Source of the DNA: Bacteroidia bacterium
Lineage (GTDB): Bacteria > Bacteroidota > Bacteroidia > AKYH767-A > OLB10
Length of the DNA: 64,000 nt
Assembly (NCBI GenBank): GCA_037045145.1
Contig: JBAOIA010000012.1
Location: 434,001 to 498,000, forward strand
Reading direction: 5' to 3'
Shown here: one piece after another, positions 1 through 8,680 of the stretch
Position numbering within the stretch: the stretch's first letter is position 1
Layout: every line of letters begins with the position of its first letter
Notes under the pieces: model-generated
Seen by the model: the letters and a program-made list of their open reading frames with translations, nothing else
Database searches by the model: none
Told to the model about the DNA's origin: nothing
Program-made: the position numbers and the translations under genes

Positions 1-281
1 CCGAACATTTGAAAAAAATGTATGGTTTCTGGCGTAGCATACTCTTCAACGAACCGTTATATAATGGAAGTGCATTTGAAGCACACAGTCAATTACCAAT
101 AGAAATGAAACATTTTAAACACTGGCTTCATCTATTTGAAGCAACAGTAGATAATTTGTTCGAAGGCAAAAATGCAGATACAGCAAAATCAAGAGCACAA
201 AAAATTGCAGAAGTATTTTATTACAAAATCGAATCGGGACGTGGTAATGAGCCACAGAATTTCAATCCTACTGCCGGTTAA
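1..281 (+). CDS. Group III truncated hemoglobin (3' part only)
   Basis: The reading frame is open from the left edge of the window, so the N-terminal part lies outside it. Seen: the segment FWRSILFNEPLYNGSAFEAH followed by HFKHWLHLFEATVDNLFEG and a helical tail with AKSRAQKIAEVF, which matches the C-terminal half of group III (trHbP) globins. Known: these are heme proteins of about 130 residues linked to oxygen or nitrogen-oxide chemistry in the cytoplasm. The proximal heme ligand should lie in this half, but I cannot verify heme binding. Its 3' end overlaps convergent ispF by 14 bp, so the stop codon lies inside the other gene. Confidence 0.75.
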   Translation, partial: EHLKKMYGFWRSILFNEPLYNGSAFEAHSQLPIEMKHFKHWLHLFEATVDNLFEGKNADTAKSRAQKIAEVFYYKIESGRGNEPQNFNPTAG

Positions 282-747
282 TAAGAGCAACTGCGTAAGC
301 TGCTACACCTTCTTCACGACCAACAAAACCCATTTTCTCATTGGTAGTTGCCTTAATAGAAATGCAATCTAATTCAATCTGCATTACTGAAGCTAATTTT
401 TCTCGCATTGCCTGAATATAGGGTGCAATTTTAGGCTTTTCCAATACCACACTGACATCAATATTTCCAATAGTAATTGACTTGTCCTTTAATAAGGAAA
501 CAACTTTTGCCAACAAAATTGAGGAATCTATTCCTTTAAATTCACTTGCTGTATCCGGAAAATGTTTGCCTATGTCACCGAGTGCTGCTGCACCAAGTAA
601 TGCATCGCAAATGGCATGAATAATCACATCGGCATCGCTATGACCTTTGGCTCCCTGATGATGTTCAATGCGAACACCTCCTAAAAAAAACGGTATGCCA
701 GGCTCTAACTGATGAACATCAAAACCAAAACCTACTCTGAAAGTCAC
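268..747 (-). CDS. ispF: 2-C-methyl-D-erythritol 2,4-cyclodiphosphate synthase
   Basis: IspF makes the cyclic diphosphate of the MEP isoprenoid pathway from CDP-ME 2-phosphate, releasing CMP, in the cytoplasm. Seen: the N-terminal metal motif GFDVHQLEPG, then GHSDADVIIHAICDALLGA with the third metal-binding His, and the conserved C-terminal GFVGREEGVAAYA. At 159 residues it is full length for the family. It begins 3 bp after the stop of porV and is probably the last gene of a porU-porV-ispF transcript. Linkage of porV with a housekeeping MEP gene probably reflects genome history, not shared function. The start ATG is unambiguous. Confidence 0.96.
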   Translation of the reverse strand: MTFRVGFGFDVHQLEPGIPFFLGGVRIEHHQGAKGHSDADVIIHAICDALLGAAALGDIGKHFPDTASEFKGIDSSILLAKVVSLLKDKSITIGNIDVSVVLEKPKIAPYIQAMREKLASVMQIELDCISIKATTNEKMGFVGREEGVAAYAVALINRQ

Positions 748-750
748 TGT

Positions 751-1956
751 TTAATCGTTATTACCATCGCTTCCTTTGATTGAATCAAAGTTGAATGACA
801 AGCTAAAACGTAAGGTATTTTCTAATGGATTGCGTTGCTCTGTCGGAATAAGATAAGCAAAATCAAGACCGAAAATATTGTAGCGTAAGCCAATACCTAA
901 AGTAAAATACTTTCTGTTGCCTTTGGTTTTGTTTTCGTAGAAATATCCTGCACGAAATGCAAATTGCTTATCATACCAATATTCCAAACCTCCGGCAATA
1001 TTAATTTCGCGTAACTCTTCTTTTCCTCCTCCCGGAGCATCACCAAAAGATTGAAATATCCCTTGTGCCACGCCAACATTTGGATCTTTACCTGCGAAAA
1101 TTATTGGATTCTCTTCACCTGCAATTGTTGAATCAGAATAAACAGGTGGTGTGGGCACCAAAAGTTTATTGAAATCAACCAAAAATGCCAACTCGTTATA
1201 GTCGTTGAGCTTTATTTTCAAAGAAGGGCCTAAACGCAAATTAATAGGAATAAAATCTTTAGTTCCTTTATCGGTATAAGACATTTTTGATCCAATATTG
1301 GTGATAGCTAAACCTGCACCGAACTCTGCATCTTTTCCTGAGATTTCAAGATTGGTTTTATAAAAGAAAGAAACATCGGCTGCAACAGAATTTCCGGCTT
1401 TAGTGGCATTGCCACCTACTGTAATTCCTCCTGTTAAACTTGAATGGATATATCGAAGTGCAATACCTCCGCTAAATTCATCTCCCAATTTTCGAGAGTA
1501 GGCTACATCAACAGCAAATTCGTTGGGCTTATAGGAGCCCATTGGATCACCTGTTTCAGAAGTAAAGTCAATATTTCCTAGAGAAAAATAACGTAACGAT
1601 GCACCAATTGCAGAAACATCATTGGGCTTGGTAAAAAAGCTTACGTATGCCAGATTGATATCAGGTACTAATTTACGCAACCAAGGAGTATAAGAAATTC
1701 CAACACCCATCTTTTTGTCTGCAAACACCAGCTTGGCCGGATTCCAGTGAATACTGTTAACGTCTGCTGATGAAGCAACACCGGCATCACCCATACCACC
1801 GGCACGGGCATCCGGAGAAATCATTAGAAAGGGAACTGCTGTGGTTATGGTATTAATCTGACCTAATAAGTTGGCCTTATCATTTTGTGCAGATGCCTGA
1901 TTTTGTATAGCAAGTACTGCTAAAGATAATGCACCGTATAATAATTTATATCTCAT
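751..1956 (-). CDS. porV: T9SS outer-membrane shuttle protein PorV (LptO family)
   Basis: PorV is the outer-membrane beta-barrel that carries T9SS cargo from the translocon to the PorU attachment complex. Seen: signal peptide (residues 1-23, ending ASAQ), then the family hallmark TAVPFLMISPDARAGGMGDA and SADVNSIHWNPAKL, followed by alternating barrel-like strands up to the C-terminus. The length of 401 residues is usual for the family. It lies downstream of porU on the same strand, separated by 126 bp that carry their own -7 element (2053-2060), so it may be transcribed both from porU and separately. A generic FadL-like barrel is the alternative, but the N-terminal signature argues for PorV. 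Confidence 0.93.
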   Translation of the reverse strand: MRYKLLYGALSLAVLAIQNQASAQNDKANLLGQINTITTAVPFLMISPDARAGGMGDAGVASSADVNSIHWNPAKLVFADKKMGVGISYTPWLRKLVPDINLAYVSFFTKPNDVSAIGASLRYFSLGNIDFTSETGDPMGSYKPNEFAVDVAYSRKLGDEFSGGIALRYIHSSLTGGITVGGNATKAGNSVAADVSFFYKTNLEISGKDAEFGAGLAITNIGSKMSYTDKGTKDFIPINLRLGPSLKIKLNDYNELAFLVDFNKLLVPTPPVYSDSTIAGEENPIIFAGKDPNVGVAQGIFQSFGDAPGGGKEELREINIAGGLEYWYDKQFAFRAGYFYENKTKGNRKYFTLGIGLRYNIFGLDFAYLIPTEQRNPLENTLRFSLSFNFDSIKGSDGNND

Positions 1957-2052
1957 GTATAAAGTAATTCAGTAATAAGTTTTAAAAGCTAAATTTCAAT
2001 AACGACAATAAGTGGTTTTTATTTTATGATGTTATTTTTATGAAGCGGCTGG

Positions 2053-2060
2053 CAAATATA
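2053..2060 (-). promoter_or_regulatory. Bacteroidota -7 element upstream of porV
   Basis: On the minus strand the sequence reads TATATTTG, a full match to the Bacteroidota -7 consensus TAnnTTTG, about 95 bp before the porV start. I see no convincing TTTG -33 box at the usual distance, so this is a weaker call than the two-box promoters. Confidence 0.4.
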
Positions 2061-2082
2061 CGATAAAAAATAAAAAAGGTTT

Positions 2083-5000
2083 CTATTTGAGAATCACCAG
2101 TTTTTGTGTTTCAGAAGCCGACTCATCAGCAGTGTTTAGTTTTACTCTGTAAATATATACTCCACGGCCAATTCTGTCGCCAAAATCATCTCTACCATCC
2201 CATGTTAAATCATCAATTCTTGTACCCGGAGTAATTATCTTCTTAGAAATGGTTTTAACCAGTTTACCTGAAATGGTAAAAATCTGAACCTGAACATCTA
2301 AATCTTCACAAGGCTTGTTATATTCAAATGAAAACTGTGTGTGTGTGGTAAACGGATTAGGGTAGTTTAATACATGCTTTAGTGCTAATGATGCATCAGA
2401 AGCCACAACGAACTCTGTGTAAGACTCACTTGAATTGTTGAGAATATCCCAGGCCTTTACTTTAAGCGTATGCCTTCCTTCAGAAAGCTTTGAAAGTGGA
2501 TAGGCCACTCTTCCACTGGAATAACTGTCTAGGTCTGCTTCATAATAATCATTAAGCACATAAACGGGGTCAACCTTGCCGTCAATCATTGCAGTGATGT
2601 CATGCCCAACTCCATTGCCAACTGTATTGATTCCAGTGGAGTCTGAGAGCAAGCATACAATAGTTGGCTTTTCATTGGTAGTACCACCAAAAGCAAAGCG
2701 TTCATCATTAAGATATAATTTTATTTCTGGCCCGTCTGTTTCGGAAATAATATTGGCCGAAGACCCTCCAACAACTATGCTATCGAAATATCCTGCACCA
2801 TCTTCAACGCCATTTTCAGCATAAAAACTTAATTTCCCAAACCCAAACTGATAGGAAATATCTTTAGGAACTATAAAAGTAAAAGACCATTCACCATTTT
2901 TTACTGTGGCTTTTCCTTTATATAAAACATTTTTCTGTAGCTTAAAAGTTATGTTAGGGCTTGATAAATCATTGCGCAACATGGTTATGCTTGAAGCTTT
3001 ATCATAAACTGTAGGATACAAAAACCCATTAAAATCAGATTGAACCTGTCCACCCTTGACAATTCTTCCTGCTATTGTTACCTTCTCCAACGAGCTTAAA
3101 GTGTCGTTTAATGCAATTATAGGCTGGGCATTTATTTGTGTAGCTTCTATACTGAATTTAGGATAATGTAATCGTAATGCAGGATCACCGAGCAAACTGA
3201 AATTGCGTGTATTCAGATTCAAATTTCCGGGGTCGGTTTTACTGGCTACCATAATATCGCCCAATCTAAAAGACGGGTCATCAAACATGAACTTTATCAA
3301 GGCTCTGTTCAGGACTTCATTGCTACTTGCAAATACCAAACGTGTTGTTGAAAATAATGCCACACCACCACCTGTAGAACTCAATAATATTTTTTCGCCA
3401 GATGATGTCCTTGCCGGATCGTCCCATCTGCTAAATTCACAAGTTGCCGTAATAAATACCGGCAATTTATTAATATTTGTCCATGAGTTAATATCATCAT
3501 TGGTAAGTACGCGTTCTTCTGCCCATCCGGTTTCACCACCATGACCTACATAATTAATGATTAATGAACCCTTGTTTACGCGCTTATTGATGGCATCATT
3601 CACATCAGGATAACGCTGACCGGCAGGTGTTGAAATTTGCTTGTATGCATCCAAATATATTTTATCAATATTATATGCTTTATGATAAGTATTGATGTAG
3701 TTGGCGAATGACTCTGCAGGTGGCACATGCAATGGTCCATCCTCATCATCAGCAATAAAAGTTACCACATTGCGCCAGTCGCCTAATGTTCCTCCACTAC
3801 CATCACAACCCGGACAACCACTGCTTTGTGGCAATGACGCATATTGAATTGTCTTATCTGTAACCGTTTTGGCTTCACCGATGTTTTGTGCTATGATACG
3901 ACCTACACCAATATCAATTTTTTCACTACTTGAACACAACCCTTCATTGTCGTCCATCAAACCATAAAAATCGTCAGCAACGAATGAGCTTAAAAACGAA
4001 TAAGAGTTTTCAGATTCAAAGGTTGGGATAAAATTGGTGTTGTTTGGTCTGCGATATTTGTTATCATAGGAGCCATCGCCAAATAAAAGAAGATATTTTG
4101 GCTCAGTACCATTTCCAATTCCTCTGTCATAAAACATTTTTACAAAATTGCGTATGCCTGCAATATCCTGTGCTCCCGAAGAGAATTCATTATAAATTAA
4201 ATCTGTTCTCACCACATTAACAGACATGTTATCTAAAGTTCTATGCATATCTGCAATACGGTTTGCCTGATCTTCGAACAATGGATGTGTTACGATGATG
4301 AAATCGGCTTGTGGCAAAGCATGTAAATTTTGATTTGGCACAGTACCAATTGCACCGGGTGTTAAAAAATTATTTCCTCCAAAAGCTAAAAATTGCTGTG
4401 TACTGTCAACCTGTGTAATAAACGAACCACTATTGTGAATTTGTTGTCTTACGTTTAATTTGTCGGTGATATTCCAAACAATCATTGCTGCAGGTGCCGA
4501 AGCTATATTAAACTGAGCCGTTTTACCGGCACCGGTAGCTTCCATACTTCGGAAAAACATTTGATCAGTCACACCATTACCTGCAAATGTTAGTGCACGT
4601 TTTGCCAATAATTCTATATAGTTCAAGAAGCCAATGCACTCTGTATTAGCTGGAGTAAACGTAAAGTCAATTTTAACCACATCACCGGCAGAAGGTAAGA
4701 ACGTTGAAGTAGTTGTTCGTTCCATTGCATAATCATCTGTGTATTGTGAACCCGTTGTATAGGTACCAGAAAACAAGGTCTGATTTAGATATCGTGCCGA
4801 TGCCGAACTGGTAACACCGGGCGAATGACCGGCAAAAATTGTTTTTATTGTCACACTTTGCTGCAATATATTTGGAAAAGTAAATGAAAAAGACTGGTTA
4901 AGATTTATATCGAATGACTCTCCATAAAATTCACGTCCCGATTTAACAAAATTTACTTTATCTAGTTCATGGTATTGATAATCATCAAAACTGTTTACTA

Positions 5001-5913
5001 CAAAATCCGGTGTCACCGATAATGATGTTGCCTGCTGAATTCTTTTTGGACTTCCTGTTCCTCCATTAAGTGTAATAAAATAAAATGTTGAATCGGAATA
5101 ATAATTTGCCTGGTGGTAGTATCTGTTTTGTGCCGTATTAAAAAGCCATTGAACCGGTGACTGACCATAGAATAAAATATAATCCTGATCATCCCATTTT
5201 CCTGCTGTACCTCCATCATTTACAAAAACAGCATTTTCTTGCAAATCATCATATCGAAACTGAGAGTTTAATAATGGTAAAATGCCGCCCCCATTTCCAA
5301 ATAGTCTGAATGACTGAGGCGATGAAGTTGTTAAGTCAATTTTTAACTGATCTTTCAGAAAGCTGTATGTAATTTTATAAACACCATCTTCAGTAACTGA
5401 AATTTTATACCATTCACCAGAGGCAAGAACTGAGTTTGCAGCATATACCTGTGAAGATGTAGCACCTATTTTCAGACTTTGTTGACCAGATGTCACTTTT
5501 AAATTAAATGAGACTAATTTTTCTATTTGACCGGTCACAAGATTTTTTCTTATTGGAACAAACTCAACATACAAAGACGGTTTACCTTTAAAGTAAGAAA
5601 GTTTTGTTGCGGGATGTATTTCTGAAGTAACCTCATCGGTTGTATTCATACTATTTAATGACTCATAAACAGGATTTTCAATAGTAACGTCTGCCACTTT
5701 TGTATTATCAGATAAAGGCAGGCCGATAGAGAAATAGGGCATCTTGCTGTCCGGTTTATAAAAGCAATTGGTAAAATTAAGCCTGCTTTCGCCATTCAGA
5801 ACAACATTACTGCGCCAATCAATAGAATAAGTGCGTTTAATTAACGCATCTTGTTGCGCATCTGCAACATACGTCAATCCTATTAAAAAAAGAAGTGCAA
5901 AAAAACTTTTCAT
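2083..5913 (-). CDS. porU: T9SS C-terminal signal peptidase / sortase PorU
   Basis: PorU is the cell-surface gingipain-type (C25) cysteine protease that removes C-terminal sorting domains from T9SS cargo and links the cargo to A-LPS. Seen: signal peptide MKSFFALLFLIGLTYVADAQ, then a C25 domain with LLLFGDGSYDN, the catalytic His in YVGHGGETGW (His791) and the catalytic Cys in TATCEFSRWDDP (Cys825). The C-terminus is itself a CTD-like fold (LNYPNPFTTHTQFSFEY, ending QKLVILK). The 1276-residue length fits PorU. A longer frame begins at 5952, but the ATG at 5913 places the signal peptide at the N-terminus, and a promoter -7 element at 5931-5938 lies inside the extension. Confidence 0.93.
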   Translation of the reverse strand: MKSFFALLFLIGLTYVADAQQDALIKRTYSIDWRSNVVLNGESRLNFTNCFYKPDSKMPYFSIGLPLSDNTKVADVTIENPVYESLNSMNTTDEVTSEIHPATKLSYFKGKPSLYVEFVPIRKNLVTGQIEKLVSFNLKVTSGQQSLKIGATSSQVYAANSVLASGEWYKISVTEDGVYKITYSFLKDQLKIDLTTSSPQSFRLFGNGGGILPLLNSQFRYDDLQENAVFVNDGGTAGKWDDQDYILFYGQSPVQWLFNTAQNRYYHQANYYSDSTFYFITLNGGTGSPKRIQQATSLSVTPDFVVNSFDDYQYHELDKVNFVKSGREFYGESFDINLNQSFSFTFPNILQQSVTIKTIFAGHSPGVTSSASARYLNQTLFSGTYTTGSQYTDDYAMERTTTSTFLPSAGDVVKIDFTFTPANTECIGFLNYIELLAKRALTFAGNGVTDQMFFRSMEATGAGKTAQFNIASAPAAMIVWNITDKLNVRQQIHNSGSFITQVDSTQQFLAFGGNNFLTPGAIGTVPNQNLHALPQADFIIVTHPLFEDQANRIADMHRTLDNMSVNVVRTDLIYNEFSSGAQDIAGIRNFVKMFYDRGIGNGTEPKYLLLFGDGSYDNKYRRPNNTNFIPTFESENSYSFLSSFVADDFYGLMDDNEGLCSSSEKIDIGVGRIIAQNIGEAKTVTDKTIQYASLPQSSGCPGCDGSGGTLGDWRNVVTFIADDEDGPLHVPPAESFANYINTYHKAYNIDKIYLDAYKQISTPAGQRYPDVNDAINKRVNKGSLIINYVGHGGETGWAEERVLTNDDINSWTNINKLPVFITATCEFSRWDDPARTSSGEKILLSSTGGGVALFSTTRLVFASSNEVLNRALIKFMFDDPSFRLGDIMVASKTDPGNLNLNTRNFSLLGDPALRLHYPKFSIEATQINAQPIIALNDTLSSLEKVTIAGRIVKGGQVQSDFNGFLYPTVYDKASSITMLRNDLSSPNITFKLQKNVLYKGKATVKNGEWSFTFIVPKDISYQFGFGKLSFYAENGVEDGAGYFDSIVVGGSSANIISETDGPEIKLYLNDERFAFGGTTNEKPTIVCLLSDSTGINTVGNGVGHDITAMIDGKVDPVYVLNDYYEADLDSYSSGRVAYPLSKLSEGRHTLKVKAWDILNNSSESYTEFVVASDASLALKHVLNYPNPFTTHTQFSFEYNKPCEDLDVQVQIFTISGKLVKTISKKIITPGTRIDDLTWDGRDDFGDRIGRGVYIYRVKLNTADESASETQKLVILK

Positions 5914-5930
5914 GTTATGGTAATTGGGTT

Positions 5931-5938
5931 CAAAAATA
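5931..5938 (-). promoter_or_regulatory. Bacteroidota -7 element for porU
   Basis: The minus strand reads TATTTTTG (TAnnTTTG consensus), predicting a transcription start near 5925, just before the porU ATG at 5913. A TTG lies roughly 16 bp upstream as a possible -33 box. This supports the shorter porU start. Confidence 0.45.
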
Positions 5939-5992
5939 TGCTTCTCAAACAATACAACATGTATGAAACATGCAATATTGGATTTTATTTTG

Positions 5993-6024
5993 TTTGAAAT
6001 TAAAATAATTAATGCCTAACTTTG
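5993..6024 (+). promoter_or_regulatory. Bacteroidota sigma promoter for the porP/sprF homologue and gldJ
   Basis: TTTG at 5993-5996, a 20-bp spacer, then TAACTTTG at 6017-6024: a full match to the Bacteroidota TTTG-N(17-23)-TAnnTTTG consensus. The predicted start, near 6030, leaves a leader of about 90 bases. It sits back to back with the porU promoter, so both halves of the T9SS locus share this 205-bp divergent region. Confidence 0.65.
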
Positions 6025-6118
6025 TTCCGATTAGATTTTAACCACCAATATATTCGTGCAGAATTGTAACTATTTTAGTACTATACGTATAAAATTAAGT
6101 TTGAAAAGTAAATGAACT

Positions 6119-7117
6119 ATGATTAAGCGTATTGTACTTACCATGATTATCAGCCTGGAGTTAGCTATTTGTTTTGGCCAGGATCCGCAGTTTTCGCAGT
6201 TTTATGCCAATCCGATATATCTGAATCCTGCATTTGCCGGTTCGGTACGTTGCCCAAGGCTGGCATTGAACTACCGTAACCAATGGCCGGGTTTAAATAA
6301 AACATTCATTACATTAAGTGCTTCATACGATCAGCATGTTGAAGCCATTTCAGGTGGCTTGGGCTTAATCATCATGAATGACAAAGCTGGTAACGGAACT
6401 CTGAACACCACCAATTTCTCCGGTATCTATTCTTATAACTTAAACATTTCAAGAAATTTCTCAATTCGTGCCGGTCTGCAAGCCACCTATGTTCAGGAAA
6501 AATTAGACTGGGACAAACTGACCTTTGGCGATATGATTGATCCACGCTATGGTTATGTGTTCGAAACACAAGAAGTACGTCCTGCAGAAAAAAGAGGCTT
6601 TGCTGATTTTTCTGCCGGTGTTATAGGTTACAGCTCTAAAGTTTATGGCGGTTTTGCTGTTCATCATATTACAGAGCCCGATCAGGCATTTATTGTTGAG
6701 GGATCAAGTCCGCTACCAAGAAAATATACAGCACACGTTGGTGCTTTATTACCATTAAAAGGTGCTTCAACTTATAGAGGTAAATTGGAAGGTACATTCA
6801 TTTCTCCAAACTTTCTTTATCAGCAACAGCAAGGTTTCAACCAACTCAACTTTGGACTGTATGTCATAAAATCACCCATTGTAGGTGGTTTGTGGTACAG
6901 AGGTTATACAGGTAAAAAATTTCTGTCAAGCGACAGTTTCATTGCCCTCATCGGGTTACAAAAAGACATGTTTAAGTTCGGTTATTCCTATGATGTTACC
7001 GTTTCTAAATTAAATAATAATGTTACTGCCGGATCTCATGAAATTTCTTTAGGTTTGCAGTTTGAATGCCGTCCAAAGAAAAAACGGTTCAAGGCAATAA
7101 GTTGCCCCACATTTTAG
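6119..7117 (+). CDS. PorP/SprF family type IX secretion membrane protein
   Basis: Members of this family are outer-membrane beta-barrels, some acting in the T9SS core (PorP) and others helping export of single adhesins (SprF). Seen: signal peptide (residues 1-20), then the defining start of the mature protein, QDPQFSQFYANPIYLNPAFAG, YRNQWPGL, and GLGLIIMNDKAGNGTL, followed by repeated amphipathic strands. The 332-residue length is normal. Its position next to porU/porV and directly before gldJ suggests a core PorP role; an SprF-type partner of a single adhesin is less likely because no large adhesin gene adjoins it. Sequence alone does not settle which paralogue it is. Confidence 0.88.
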   Translation: MIKRIVLTMIISLELAICFGQDPQFSQFYANPIYLNPAFAGSVRCPRLALNYRNQWPGLNKTFITLSASYDQHVEAISGGLGLIIMNDKAGNGTLNTTNFSGIYSYNLNISRNFSIRAGLQATYVQEKLDWDKLTFGDMIDPRYGYVFETQEVRPAEKRGFADFSAGVIGYSSKVYGGFAVHHITEPDQAFIVEGSSPLPRKYTAHVGALLPLKGASTYRGKLEGTFISPNFLYQQQQGFNQLNFGLYVIKSPIVGGLWYRGYTGKKFLSSDSFIALIGLQKDMFKFGYSYDVTVSKLNNNVTAGSHEISLGLQFECRPKKKRFKAISCPTF

Positions 7118-7157
7118 TTTAATGATAAAACCATATTAAGTTTCCAAATACGTAAAA

Positions 7158-8606
7158 ATGAATCTCCGTAAAAATGCAAAAACCCTTGCCTTCGTTGCAC
7201 TAGCAGTGATGGCAACAAATGCTTGCAAGCAAAAAGAGAAATCTTCAACCACAGGATGGAAGTATAATGATGAAAAGAATGGCGGATTTGAAGTTACTCC
7301 ATATACTGAACAGGAAACAGGTCCAGGCTTAATTCTTGTTGAAGGCGGAACATTTGCTATGGGCCGTACAGAACAAGAAATTCCTTATGACTGGGATAAT
7401 ATTCCGCGCAGAGTAACTGTTTCATCTTTTTACATGGACGAAACTGAAATAGCCAATGTACATTATTTAGAGTATCTCTATTGGTTGGATCGCGTTTATG
7501 GCACTGACTATCCTGAGGTTTATAAAAAAGCATTACCTGACACTTTAGTTTGGAGAAGTAAATTAGGTTATAACGAACCAATGGTTGAGTTATATTTACG
7601 TCACCCTGCTTATCAGCGCTATCCTGTTGTTGGTGTAAATTGGTTACAAGCCAATGATTTTGCCAGCTGGCGTACCGACCGTGTAAATGAACAAATCTTA
7701 GTTCGCGAAGGAATATTACGTGTTAACCCTGCACAGGTAAACGAAGATAACTTTAATACTGATGCTTATCTTGCCGGGCAATACGAAGGTTTGGTAAAAA
7801 GTAAACTTGAGGATTTGAACCCAAATCGTGATGAACGTAATGTTCGTATGGAAGATGGCATTCTATTGCCACGCTACGAACTTCCAACAGAAGCAGAATG
7901 GGAATATGCCGCATTGGGCTTAATTGGAAATACCGTTTATGAACGTGTTACCGACAGAAAAATTTACCCTTGGAATGGTCACGTAGTGAGAAACTCTTCT
8001 GAAAAATATAAAGGTGAAATGCTTGCGAACTTTAAGAGAGGTCGTGGTGACATGATGGGAACAGCTGGTGCATTAAATGACAATGCAGACCGTCCTGCCC
8101 CGGTATTTTCTTACTTGCCAAATGACTATGGTTTATATAATATGGCAGGTAACGTTTCTGAGTGGGTTAAAGATGTTTATCGCCCATTATCTCCTGAAGA
8201 CATGGATGACTTTAATCCATATAGAGGTAACGTATTTGTAACACCGCTTCTTGATGAAGAAGGTCAATATGCTGAAAAGGATAGTCTTGGCCGAATGGTA
8301 TGGCGCGAAGTAGATGAAAAAGAAAATGAATCACGTAGAAATTATACTAAAGCTGATTACATTAACGATATTGATGGTGATGAGCCTGATAATATTGAAT
8401 ATAAAATGGGTGGCACAACAATGATTGATGACAATGCCCACGTAATTAAAGGAGGTTCCTGGAAAGATCGTGCATATTGGATGTCGCCAGGTACAAGAAG
8501 ATTCTTAGATCAACAACAATCTACTGATTGGATTGGTTTCCGTTGTTCAATGGTACGTGTAGGCAGCCCTGTTGGTTTTAATCAAAAAGCATCTAAGAAA
8601 GGATAA
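7158..8606 (+). CDS. gldJ: Gliding motility / T9SS lipoprotein GldJ
   Basis: GldJ is a lipoprotein with a sulfatase-modifying-factor (FGE-sulfatase) fold, needed for gliding and for stability of the GldK/T9SS apparatus. Seen: lipoprotein signal with lipid-acceptor Cys23 (ATNACK), then FGE-like blocks VEGGTFAMGR, FYMDETEIANVHYLEYLYWL, LPDTLVWRSKLGYNEP, PTEAEWEYAA, YNMAGNVSEWVKDVY and a C-terminal KGGSWKDRAYW. The insertion between these blocks distinguishes GldJ from GldK. At 482 residues it is somewhat shorter than some flavobacterial GldJ proteins. It follows the porP/sprF gene by 40 bp and ends at a clear terminator, so the two genes probably form one transcript. Confidence 0.88.
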   Translation: MNLRKNAKTLAFVALAVMATNACKQKEKSSTTGWKYNDEKNGGFEVTPYTEQETGPGLILVEGGTFAMGRTEQEIPYDWDNIPRRVTVSSFYMDETEIANVHYLEYLYWLDRVYGTDYPEVYKKALPDTLVWRSKLGYNEPMVELYLRHPAYQRYPVVGVNWLQANDFASWRTDRVNEQILVREGILRVNPAQVNEDNFNTDAYLAGQYEGLVKSKLEDLNPNRDERNVRMEDGILLPRYELPTEAEWEYAALGLIGNTVYERVTDRKIYPWNGHVVRNSSEKYKGEMLANFKRGRGDMMGTAGALNDNADRPAPVFSYLPNDYGLYNMAGNVSEWVKDVYRPLSPEDMDDFNPYRGNVFVTPLLDEEGQYAEKDSLGRMVWREVDEKENESRRNYTKADYINDIDGDEPDNIEYKMGGTTMIDDNAHVIKGGSWKDRAYWMSPGTRRFLDQQQSTDWIGFRCSMVRVGSPVGFNQKASKKG

Positions 8607-8635
8607 TATCCTTCCATGTTTAAATAAAATTACAT

Positions 8636-8662
8636 AAGCCCCTTTTTTGGGGCTTTCTTTTT
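8636..8662 (+). terminator. Rho-independent terminator after gldJ
   Basis: A perfect 7-bp stem AAGCCCC / GGGGCTT (8636-8642 with 8649-8655) with a six-T loop is followed by TCTTTTT. It separates the gldJ transcript from murF. Confidence 0.85.
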
Positions 8663-8680
8663 GAAAGTTATTGAATATAA

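Noticed and set aside
5914..5952. Longer N-terminus for PorU
   Set aside because: It would place 13 residues before a clear signal peptide and contains a promoter -7 box.
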